From positions 1-14,156 of the forward strand of contig USAY01000042.1 of NCBI GenBank assembly GCA_900552755.1: 14,156 nt of DNA, read 5' to 3'. Below, one piece after another: positions 7,346-13,763 of this stretch (its first letter is position 1; each line of letters starts with the position of its first letter). Both the position numbers and the translations under genes were made by a program. The notes under the pieces were generated by a model. The model ran no database searches and was not told the origin of the DNA. It saw nothing but the letters and a program-made list of their open reading frames with translations. This DNA is from an uncultured Collinsella sp. (GTDB lineage: Bacteria > Actinomycetota > Coriobacteriia > Coriobacteriales > Coriobacteriaceae).

Positions 7346-8404
7346 CTACTCCATGTAGTAGAAATCGTCAGCCGGGAGCTTGCCACCCACGGCGCTCGCG
7401 TCCGCATCGGCCAGCACCTGCAGGTACCCACCGAGCGCCGCCTTCATATCCTTCCCCGTCCGGCACACGAGCATGCACCCGGGAATCGCCTTTTCGGCAA
7501 TCGTGGCGTTATCCACGATGTCCGCATCGACCACGGCCTGAGCCCAGTCCGCCGGCGCCGCATTGACGGCCTTCACGCTCGCCTCATGGCAGCGCAAGAA
7601 CTCCGCCACGGCCTCGGGATGCTCCTCGGCAAAGGCCCGACGCACCACGGTCACGCCCGTCAGCAAACGGGAGCCCGTGTCACCTGCCAGCTCGTCCCAC
7701 ACATCGGTCAGGCTCACCGGCGCCGACAGCCTGCCTTCGCTCTTGGCGATGGCAGCGGTCTTGAACGGCTCCGGCAGCACGCCCACGGCGGACGGATCGG
7801 CAAGCAGGGCCGACAGCACCTCGGTGGGCTCGCTCTTAAACTCGAGCGCCACCTGACCGGTCAGGCCCGCGCGCTCCAACAGGTAGTTCATGACGTACTC
7901 CGGCGTGGTGCCCTTGCCCGTCATGTAGACGGTATGGCCCGCCAGATCGCCAAACGAAGTAACGTCCGCGTTACCCGTCACCACGTTCAGCACGCCCAGC
8001 GTGTTGATGTCGATGACCTGCACCGCGCCCTCGGTCTTGTTGTAGAGCACGCTCGCCACGTTGGCCGGCACCAGGGCAATGTCGATATCGCCTTGAATGA
8101 CCTTGGGCACAATCTCGTCGGCGGCGGTGTTGATCGCAAAGTCGAACTCATTGTCCGTCTCGCCATCGGCAGCCTGGTCCATAAACTGCACCAGGCCAAT
8201 CGAGGTCGGCCCCTTGAGCGAGGCGGCGTGCACCTCGACCGACTCGGCAGCAGAACTGCCCGCAGCAGACCCGGCAGCCGAGTCCGCGGCGGACCCGGCA
8301 CCGGCGGCCCCGCCGCCACAGCCCGCGAGCGCAAGCGACAGTGCACCCGCGGCAAGCGCCGAGGCAAACCCCCGGCGCGACACCTCAACATCAAACGCGT
8401 GCAT
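7346..8404 (-). CDS. Substrate-binding lipoprotein with Tat-type signal
   Basis: The 352-residue precursor has a twin-arginine stretch SRRGFAS (9-15), a hydrophobic Ala/Leu core and the lipobox LAGC with Cys29. It should therefore be exported by Tat and lipid-anchored outside the membrane. A Gly/Ala/Ser linker (about 30-55) precedes a periplasmic-binding fold of the nitrate/sulfonate/NMT1-like class. Telltale stretches are GDIDIALVPANVASVLYN and LLADPSAVGVLPEP. The ligand cannot be read from the sequence; sulfonates, aromatic compounds, thiamine-like molecules or a metal chelate are all possible. ATG at 8404 lies 2 nt after the hydrogenase stop and 11 nt after GAGGGG. A GTG at 8413 is possible but would be too close to that site. 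The fused permease-ATPase follows 3 nt downstream, so the two make one transporter. Confidence 0.88.
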   Translation of the reverse strand: MHAFDVEVSRRGFASALAAGALSLALAGCGGGAAGAGSAADSAAGSAAGSSAAESVEVHAASLKGPTSIGLVQFMDQAADGETDNEFDFAINTAADEIVPKVIQGDIDIALVPANVASVLYNKTEGAVQVIDINTLGVLNVVTGNADVTSFGDLAGHTVYMTGKGTTPEYVMNYLLERAGLTGQVALEFKSEPTEVLSALLADPSAVGVLPEPFKTAAIAKSEGRLSAPVSLTDVWDELAGDTGSRLLTGVTVVRRAFAEEHPEAVAEFLRCHEASVKAVNAAPADWAQAVVDADIVDNATIAEKAIPGCMLVCRTGKDMKAALGGYLQVLADADASAVGGKLPADDFYYME

Positions 8405-8406
8405 CG

Positions 8407-10218
8407 CTAGCACGTCCCCTCGTTAGGCATCGTCCAAGCGTGATGGTCGGTATGCAGCAACTCCTCGGCCAGCGGCGAGAGCGGCTCGCCCAAGAACTCG
8501 CGGTAGCACGCCTGGACATCGGGATTCTCGTGCGAGAAGCGAATGTCCGCAGCGGCATCCAGGCCCCACAGCACCTGACCGCGCTCGGCTGCCAGCTCGC
8601 AGCCGTCGTGGATGGGCTGACCGCCGCCGCCGACGCAGCCGCCCGGGCACGCCATGACCTCAACGAAGTCATAGCTCACGCGGCCGTCGCGAATCGCGTC
8701 GAGCAGGCGGGCGGCGTTGCCCAGCCCGTGCGCCACGGCGACGCGTACCTTGGTGCCATCGATATCGGCCACGGCCTCCTTCCAGCCGTCCAGGCCGCGC
8801 ACATCGGTAAAGAAGTCGGCGTCGGGATTCTTGCCCGTCACCAGGTAATAGGCCGAGCGCACGGCGGCCTCCATCACGCCGCCCGTGGCGCCAAAGATCA
8901 CGCCCGCGCCCGTGCCAAAGCCCAGCGGCGTATCGAGCGACTCCTCGACCAGCGTGTCCACGCTCACGTGGCTCGCGCGGATCATGCGCACCATCTCGCG
9001 CACCGTCAGCGCAACGTCCACATCGGGCGTGCCGTCCTCGCCCACCATGCTCGGCAGCGCGCACTCGGCCTTCTTGGCCGTGCACGGCATAACGGACACC
9101 ACGAACAGGCGCTCGGGCTCCACGCCCAGCACCTTGGCGTAGTAGGTCTTGGCAATAGCGCCGAACATCTGCTGCGGCGACTTGGACGTGGACAGGCTGT
9201 CGACAAACTCCGGATAGCGGGCCTTCACAAAGCGCACCCAACCCGGGCAGCAGCTCGTAAACATGGGCAAGCCGCGGCTGTCACCCTCGCCCTTGGCGGC
9301 GGCGCCCAGGCGCTCGAGCAGCTCGGAGCCCTCCTCCATAATGGTGAGGTCGGCCGAGAAATCGGTATCGAACACGTACTCAAAGCCCACGCGACGCAGC
9401 GCACACGCCAGGCGCTCGACGGTGGCCGCCTCGCGCGGAATGCCGAGCTCCTCGCCCCAAGCGCTGCGCACGGCCGGCGCAATCTGCACCAGCACGATCT
9501 TGTCGGGATCGGCGAGAGCATCGAACACGGTCTCGGTATCGTCGCGCTCGCGCAGTGCGCCCGTCGGACAATGCGTAATGCACTGGCCGCACGCGACGCA
9601 ATCGGTCTTGCCGATTGGCACGCGCCCGCGGGTACCCACGGCGGTATGCGTGGCGCGGTTGGTCAGGTCCCAGATCCCTAGGCCCTGTACGCTCTCGCAC
9701 ACCTTAATGCAGCGCATGCATTTAATGCACTTGTCGTTTTCGCGGATGATGGGAAAATCGAAATCCCAGCCCTCGCCCGTCAAATGCCTTTGATACGGCA
9801 GATAGAAAATGCCCAGGTCATTGGCGATGGTCTGCAGGTTGCAGTTGCCGCTGCGCACGCAGCTCGTGCACTGCGAATCGTGCTGGGACAGCAGCAGCTG
9901 CACGTTGGTGCGACGGGCTTCGCGCGCCTTGGGGCTGTTGGTGTGGACCACCATGCCGTCGAGCACGTAGTTGTTGCAGGCGGCAACCAGCTGGTCGCAG
10001 CCCTCAACCTCGACCACGCACACGCGGCAACCGCCGATCTCGTTTAGATCGCGCAGGTAGCACAGGGTAGGAATCTGAATGCCGACGGACTTGGCTGCGT
10101 CCAGGATCGTGGTGTGCTCGGGAACCACGACCTCGCAATTATCGATAGTAAGCTTGACCATATTGTGCGCTCCGTTTTCGGTGTTGTCGCTGACGGTGGT
10201 TTTGTTGGGCTCTACCAT
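8407..10218 (-). CDS. hydA: [FeFe]-hydrogenase catalytic subunit (M3 architecture)
   Basis: It reduces protons to H2 or oxidises H2 in the cytoplasm. The 603-residue chain has the full M3 layout. A [2Fe-2S] domain (Cys53, 64, 67, 81) is followed by a His-Cys3 cluster site (His113, Cys117, 120, 126), then two [4Fe-4S] sites (Cys164/167/170/174 and 207/210/213/217), and finally the H-cluster domain. The H-cluster motifs are intact: TSCCPGW (321-327), MPCTAKKAE (378-386 region) and MACPGGCVGGGGQP (522-535). ATG at 10218 follows GGGAGGA and overlaps the upstream stop by 7 nt. ATG at 10161, preceded by CGGAG, is a real alternative giving 584 residues. Maturases HydEFG are not in the window. The neighbouring GltD-like flavoprotein suggests the 'glutamate synthase-linked' group A2 class rather than HydABC, which is an inference from context. 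Confidence 0.95.
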   Translation of the reverse strand: MVEPNKTTVSDNTENGAHNMVKLTIDNCEVVVPEHTTILDAAKSVGIQIPTLCYLRDLNEIGGCRVCVVEVEGCDQLVAACNNYVLDGMVVHTNSPKAREARRTNVQLLLSQHDSQCTSCVRSGNCNLQTIANDLGIFYLPYQRHLTGEGWDFDFPIIRENDKCIKCMRCIKVCESVQGLGIWDLTNRATHTAVGTRGRVPIGKTDCVACGQCITHCPTGALRERDDTETVFDALADPDKIVLVQIAPAVRSAWGEELGIPREAATVERLACALRRVGFEYVFDTDFSADLTIMEEGSELLERLGAAAKGEGDSRGLPMFTSCCPGWVRFVKARYPEFVDSLSTSKSPQQMFGAIAKTYYAKVLGVEPERLFVVSVMPCTAKKAECALPSMVGEDGTPDVDVALTVREMVRMIRASHVSVDTLVEESLDTPLGFGTGAGVIFGATGGVMEAAVRSAYYLVTGKNPDADFFTDVRGLDGWKEAVADIDGTKVRVAVAHGLGNAARLLDAIRDGRVSYDFVEVMACPGGCVGGGGQPIHDGCELAAERGQVLWGLDAAADIRFSHENPDVQACYREFLGEPLSPLAEELLHTDHHAWTMPNEGTC

Positions 10219-12044
10219 TCCAGGTTCCTCCCTCCGCGGAACGCGCCAAAGCCAAAGTGGTCGCAGCGCAGGCAGCGGCTCGCCTCCTGGCGCGCCTCCT
10301 CCTCGGTGAGACCCTGCTCGACCAGATTCCAATCGTGAATGCGCTCGCCGGCCTCGCGCTCGCCCAGCTCGCAGCGGCCGCACTCGTGCTTGCCCTTAAA
10401 CTGGACGGTCGGCAGCTCCACGTCGAGCTTGATCTTGTGGTCGAAGCCCAGATAGCGGTCGATGTTTGCCGAAGCCACGCGGCCGGCATTGATGGCGCGG
10501 ATGACGGTAGCGGGGCCGGTCTGGCAGTCGCCGCCGCTAAAGAGGCCATCGAAGTTGGGCACGGCGCCATCCGAATCGGTGACGACGCAGCCCCACTTGC
10601 AGGCAATGCCCATCTCCTCAAACGGCTTGGAATCGATGTCCTGGCCAATGGCGACGAACACGCGCTCGCAGGGGATGACGTGCTCGGGCGTGGCGGCGGC
10701 ACGCGGAGCCGGACGACCGCGGCGGGGCTCGCCGATAATCTGCGGCTGCACGCGCAGGCCGTTCACGCGACCGTCCTCGCCCGTCTCGATGGCGAGCGGG
10801 GCTGTCAGCTCCAGCACTTCGCAGCCCTCGGCCTGGGCACCGGCGATCTCGGCATCCTGGGCCGTCATATCGCAGATGCGACGGCGGTAGACGATGCTTA
10901 CCTTTTCGGCACCGCAGCGCACGGCAGAGCGTGCCACGTCCATGGCAACGTTGCCGCCGCCGATGACGCACACGCGCTGGCCGCTTAGGTCGGGCAGCTC
11001 GTCATCACCGATGGCACGCAGCATCTTGACGGCCGACTCCACGCCGGGCGCCTCTTCACCCGGAAGGCCGAGCTTCTTGTCGCTATGGGCACCGATGGCC
11101 AGGTAGACGGCATCGAACTCGTCGCGCAGGCGAGCGAGCTCCTCGCCGTTCACGGAGTGATCGAGCTCAACGTCGATGCCGGCGCTCAAGATCCAGTCGA
11201 TCTCGGCCTGCAGGCGCTCGCGCGGCAGACGATAGCTGGGGATGCCGTAGCGCAGCATGCCGCCCAAGTGGTGGCGCTGCTCAAAAATGGTCACCTTGTG
11301 GCCCATCACGGTCAGGTAGTAGGCACAGGAAAGGCCAGCCGGGCCGCCGCCGATCACGGAGACGCGCTTACCGGTGTTGTCCACTACATGCGGCTTGTGG
11401 TCGTTGAGGTCACTGTGCTCAACGGCAAAACGCTTGAGGGCGAGGATGTTCATGGGGTCGTCGACCATGCCACGGCGGCAATGCATCTCGCAGGGATGCT
11501 CGCACACCAGGCCGCAAACGAGCGGCAGCGGGTTATTCTTGCGGATGACCTTGACGGCATCGGCATAGCGGCCGGCCTCGACGAGCGAAATGTAACCGGG
11601 AATGTCGACATGCGCCGGACAGCCCGAGACGCACGGGACGCGGGCCTCGCGGTCAAAGCCACAGGAGTGCTCGCGGATGTGGTGCTCAAAATCGTCACGG
11701 AAACCGCGGATAGCCGTAAGCGCCATGGCGCCGGCCTCGTAACCGATGGCGCAATCGCTCGAAAGATAGATGGTGCGGGCGGTGCGCTCGATCAGATTGA
11801 GCGTGGACTCGTCGGCGCGGCCCTCGAGCACATCGGCGAGCAGATCGCTCAGCGCGCTCAGGCCCACGCGGCAGGGCGTGCACTTGCCGCAGCTCTGGGT
11901 GGAGCACAGGTTGACGAGCGCTGCCGTAAACTCAACGGGACACGGGGCGAGCGAACTCACCGCCAGACGACGTCCGAGCGCATCGTGCAGGTCGTCCATG
12001 ACGGCCTGAGCGTGGCTGCGTTCCATTACGTGCAGTCGAGCCAT
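10212..12044 (-). CDS. NuoF-type [4Fe-4S] domain fused to GltD/NfnB-like FAD/NAD(P) oxidoreductase
   Basis: The 610-residue protein starts with the C-terminal cluster domain of NuoF (SCGKCTPC, Cys52/55/58, plus Cys98) but lacks the NADH/FMN domain that normally precedes it. A GltD/NfnB-like module follows. It has N-terminal cluster cysteines (138, 142, 177, 181, 185, 189), the FAD loop GGGPAG (232-237), the NAD(P) loop GGGNVA (362-367) with VYRRR after it, and the FAD-closing GLFSGGDCQTG. The C-terminus carries two CxxC pairs (555/558 and 591/594) in the EASRCLRC context usually found at the N-terminus of GltD. It likely passes electrons between NAD(P)H and the hydrogenase encoded by the overlapping next gene, possibly also ferredoxin. 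ATG at 12044 follows GAGGGG by 5 nt. A GTG at 12059 is less likely. It is the first gene of the operon. Confidence 0.9.
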   Translation of the reverse strand: MARLHVMERSHAQAVMDDLHDALGRRLAVSSLAPCPVEFTAALVNLCSTQSCGKCTPCRVGLSALSDLLADVLEGRADESTLNLIERTARTIYLSSDCAIGYEAGAMALTAIRGFRDDFEHHIREHSCGFDREARVPCVSGCPAHVDIPGYISLVEAGRYADAVKVIRKNNPLPLVCGLVCEHPCEMHCRRGMVDDPMNILALKRFAVEHSDLNDHKPHVVDNTGKRVSVIGGGPAGLSCAYYLTVMGHKVTIFEQRHHLGGMLRYGIPSYRLPRERLQAEIDWILSAGIDVELDHSVNGEELARLRDEFDAVYLAIGAHSDKKLGLPGEEAPGVESAVKMLRAIGDDELPDLSGQRVCVIGGGNVAMDVARSAVRCGAEKVSIVYRRRICDMTAQDAEIAGAQAEGCEVLELTAPLAIETGEDGRVNGLRVQPQIIGEPRRGRPAPRAAATPEHVIPCERVFVAIGQDIDSKPFEEMGIACKWGCVVTDSDGAVPNFDGLFSGGDCQTGPATVIRAINAGRVASANIDRYLGFDHKIKLDVELPTVQFKGKHECGRCELGEREAGERIHDWNLVEQGLTEEEARQEASRCLRCDHFGFGAFRGGRNLEW

Positions 12045-12065
12045 AAGATCCCCTCTCACATGGCA

Positions 12066-12085
12066 GCCCGGAGGCGAGGCCGGGC
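12066..12085 (-). promoter_or_regulatory. Leader hairpin before the hydrogenase operon
   Basis: GCCCGG and CCGGGC pair around an 8-nt loop, about 15 nt upstream of the ribosome site of the first operon gene. It is GC-rich in an otherwise AT-rich leader and could affect mRNA stability or translation. No known riboswitch fold was recognised. Confidence 0.3.
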
Positions 12086-12204
12086 GAAATTGCTACACGC
12101 ACAACACTGACCTAAAAAGTTGAGAGGTCTCCATACGGTTCGGCAGGCGGTATAAAATGTCACCCTCAGCGGTGAAATAGAACATTACCGCAGATAAATG
12201 CCAT

Positions 12205-12233
12205 ATTTGATAAAACGCGTTACCAAATTGCAA
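12205..12233 (-). promoter_or_regulatory. Candidate promoter of the hydrogenase operon
   Basis: On the minus strand TTGCAA (12233-12228) and TCAAAT (12210-12205) are spaced by 17 nt, each matching four of six consensus bases. The surrounding stretch of about 12150-12275 is strikingly AT-rich. An upstream TTCA...TGAA half-palindrome near 12236-12246 could be a regulator site. The pair is weak and was chosen by eye only. Confidence 0.3.
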
Positions 12234-12274
12234 TATTCAATGTGAAAAAGAGCGCCTTACTATTTTTCCTTTTT

Positions 12275-12336
12275 GATCCGTTTTCCTCCGTCCCCTTCGG
12301 ATCACATGATCCCTTGGGAACGGAGGAAAACGGATC
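12275..12336. repeat. 62-bp near-perfect palindrome (dispersed repeat)
   Basis: The outer arms (12275-12295 and 12316-12336) are reverse complements at 20 of 21 positions and contain CCGTTTTCCTCCGT and its complement. Inside, GGATCA (12299-12304) and TGATCC (12307-12312) form a second stem, separated from the outer one by 3-nt mismatched stretches. GTTTTT follows on the plus strand, so it could terminate plus-strand transcripts, yet both flanking genes run on the minus strand. One arm recurs at 5924-5944. It looks like a small palindromic repeat element rather than a gene-specific terminator. Confidence 0.75.
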
Positions 12337-12340
12337 GTTT

Positions 12341-12373
12341 TTGGTGCAAAAGGGCCAGGTTTGTTTGCACCAA
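12341..12373. repeat. 10-bp inverted repeat after the EFR1-type gene
   Basis: TTGGTGCAAA (12341-12350) and TTTGCACCAA (12364-12373) are exact reverse complements around a 13-nt loop, 11 nt past the stop of the minus-strand gene ending at 12385. No T-run follows on the minus strand. It may be a weak 3' hairpin. The TTGGTGCA core also forms the palindrome at 13229-13240. Confidence 0.55.
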
Positions 12374-12384
12374 TCTCACTTGCG

Positions 12385-13146
12385 CTAGATGAAGAGCTCG
12401 CATTCCTTCCGCGCGACGCAAACCTTGCTCAGCATCTGGGAAACAGCGGATAGTTTGTTGGAATCAAGCTTGCGAGCACCTCGCGGACATACGGCGATGC
12501 AGCGCATGCAGGAGATGCACGCCTCGCCAGCTGCTCGTTTGGGGTCACTCTTGTCGATAGCGCAAACGGGGCACGCCGCGGCGCATGCACCGCAGGAGAC
12601 ACAATCCTCTGTTGCCTCGGGTGCCATGCGGTGACCTCCGGCTTGTTTATAAGGACGATTGCCGGGGATAGAGGGCCCGGACGCATCCTCAGCCAACAGC
12701 TTTTGCTGAATTTGCTGCGCAAACTCTGCGAGCTGCGCCGCATCCTGCGCATCCGGTCGCCCAGCAGCAAACTGACGAGCAACGGAATGCTCAGCAATAG
12801 CAGAAACCGCTGCAACAACCCTAAATACGGCGCGCTTCGCAACGTCCTCCAGCTCTACGAGCGTGTCCTCAAACGCGCGGTTTCCGTATACGCAAACCAA
12901 AACAGCCCGAGCCCCGTTGCCGCGCACCATGCCCAACCGGTCAGCCACCACAGCCGGGATTCTACCGGCATACGCCGGCACAGAGATTACGGCCACGTCG
13001 TCCTCAGTCATCGAGACAGCGCTGAAATCTAGCCCGCTATCGGCCAGATCGACGGTAACGGTATTCTTGCCCAGTGCCCCGGCCACAAGGCCAGACACCT
13101 TCCGCGTTCCACCCGTCGGACTAAACACAATTTCGAATACGCTCAT
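12385..13146 (-). CDS. EFR1-type flavodoxin/2[4Fe-4S] ferredoxin fusion
   Basis: The 253-residue protein begins with a flavodoxin-like half. FSPTGGTRK (8-16) is the FMN phosphate loop, and PAYAGRIP (57-64) and VYGNR (86-90) match the flavin-contacting loops of this family. After a linker rich in Ala, Gln and Glu (about 130-178) come two [4Fe-4S] motifs, CVSCGACAAAC (Cys182/185/188/192) and CISCMRCIAVC (Cys210/213/216/220). This layout is that of EFR1-family flavodoxin-ferredoxin proteins, soluble electron carriers whose partners are mostly unknown. ATG at 13146 was chosen because GGGGAGGG precedes it by 8 nt. A TTG at 13173 extends the frame without support. It lies upstream of, and is co-oriented with, the hydrogenase operon across a 340-nt gap, so it could serve as its electron partner, but it has its own likely promoter. 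Confidence 0.88.
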   Translation of the reverse strand: MSVFEIVFSPTGGTRKVSGLVAGALGKNTVTVDLADSGLDFSAVSMTEDDVAVISVPAYAGRIPAVVADRLGMVRGNGARAVLVCVYGNRAFEDTLVELEDVAKRAVFRVVAAVSAIAEHSVARQFAAGRPDAQDAAQLAEFAQQIQQKLLAEDASGPSIPGNRPYKQAGGHRMAPEATEDCVSCGACAAACPVCAIDKSDPKRAAGEACISCMRCIAVCPRGARKLDSNKLSAVSQMLSKVCVARKECELFI

Positions 13147-13202
13147 CGAGGCACCCTCCCCTACGCCTGGCAACGCGTCAAGCCGCTTTCACATCCAGCC
13201 AG

Positions 13203-13208
13203 AGTATA
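13203..13208 (-). promoter_or_regulatory. -10 element of the EFR1-type gene
   Basis: On the minus strand this reads TATACT (five of six consensus bases), 56 nt upstream of the start codon. The -35 window at 17-nt spacing reads CAAAAC and is poor, but it is overlapped by a perfect palindrome (13229-13240). This suggests activation or repression by a regulator. Confidence 0.4.
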
Positions 13209-13228
13209 CGGCGCATGGGATCCCCGTT

Positions 13229-13240
13229 TTGGTGCACCAA
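13229..13240. promoter_or_regulatory. Palindromic operator candidate TTGGTGCACCAA
   Basis: A perfect 12-bp palindrome lies over the -35 region of the minus-strand EFR1-type gene. A dimeric regulator bound here would contact the polymerase site directly. Its half-site TTGGTGCA recurs in the inverted repeat after the same gene (12341-12373). Confidence 0.4.
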
Positions 13241-13695
13241 GCACCCCAATGCACCCACCCTACGCTGTCTGCCTCTTCGTTTTGTATAAATTACGGTACA
13301 GATTGCATATACTTACTGGATACCGCCGCGTTCTCCTGAGGTACCCCATCCCGGCACGTGCAAAAAACGGAGTATTCTGCAACGTGACCGCGTCAGCACC
13401 GCCGCGGGTGGGCAAAACTGTAGGGCGCCGTATCATTCTAAGTCCCGACATGGCGAGAATGACGCGCCCCTGCTCCGGAAAACGGCGAAATCTGACTCGG
13501 AACGCTCGCTAGGGATATCCGAAGGCCACCGTTGGCGACGTCGAATCATATGCAGACAACTCGAACTGCAGAATACTCCAAAAAATGCACGGCGCACCCC
13601 ATGGGACCCATTGCTGCATGGCAGAAAATAGGTCCTCGGCATCCCCCAGATGCATTCCCGAGAACATCACGTTTGAATTAGCGATGGACACGGCA
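13241..13695. other. Spacer without a convincing gene
   Basis: Several short open frames exist on both strands (for example a 63-codon minus-strand frame ending at 13509), but none has a ribosome site, a good start codon or recognisable protein sequence. The stretch holds an AT-rich patch near 13280-13320 and a long-range inverted repeat (13358-13381 and 13567-13590). No tRNA, riboswitch or CRISPR pattern was seen. Confidence 0.5.
13358..13590. repeat. Long-range inverted repeat GTGCA-N6-GGAGTATTCTGCA
   Basis: GTGCA, six variable bases and GGAGTATTCTGCA occur at 13358-13381 on the plus strand. The same pattern, with the same spacing, occurs on the minus strand at 13590-13567. The 24-nt ends match at 18 conserved positions, with differences only in the six-base A/T run. 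They enclose 185 bp without a gene, which resembles terminal inverted repeats of a small non-autonomous element or two dispersed repeat copies. Confidence 0.5.
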
Positions 13696-13731
13696 AACAA
13701 AAGGGCCCGAGCGTTGTTTGCTCGGGCCCTT
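13696..13731 (-). terminator. Strong intrinsic terminator of the RGG-tail gene
   Basis: On the minus strand AAGGGCCCGAGC pairs perfectly with GCTCGGGCCCTT over 12 bp with a 7-nt loop. TTGTTTG follows the final TT, giving a T-rich tract. It lies 33 nt past the stop codon at 13764, as expected for the end of that transcript. Confidence 0.88.
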
Positions 13732-13763
13732 AGCTTGTCTCACGCTAGCGCGCGATGCGCATC

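Noticed and set aside
7322..9681. Long plus-strand open frames opposite the lipoprotein and hydrogenase genes (7322-8410 and 8341-9681)
   Set aside because: They are rich in His, Arg, Ala and Gly without domain motifs and lie antisense to genes with full family motifs. They are GC-driven shadows.
11085..12110. Plus-strand open frame of 341 codons opposite the flavoprotein gene
   Set aside because: No recognisable motif or ribosome site, and it is antisense to a gene with intact FAD, NAD(P) and cluster motifs.
12275..12336. Palindrome as the terminator of the EFR1-type gene
   Set aside because: The T-run lies on the plus strand only. On the minus strand it is followed by AAAAA, so it cannot be an intrinsic terminator for that gene.
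13509..13700. A 63-codon minus-strand frame (FSGMHLGDAEDLFSAMQQ...)
   Set aside because: It looks somewhat protein-like but has no ribosome site, starts inside a terminator on TTG, and part of it is repeat sequence. Too weak to call a gene.
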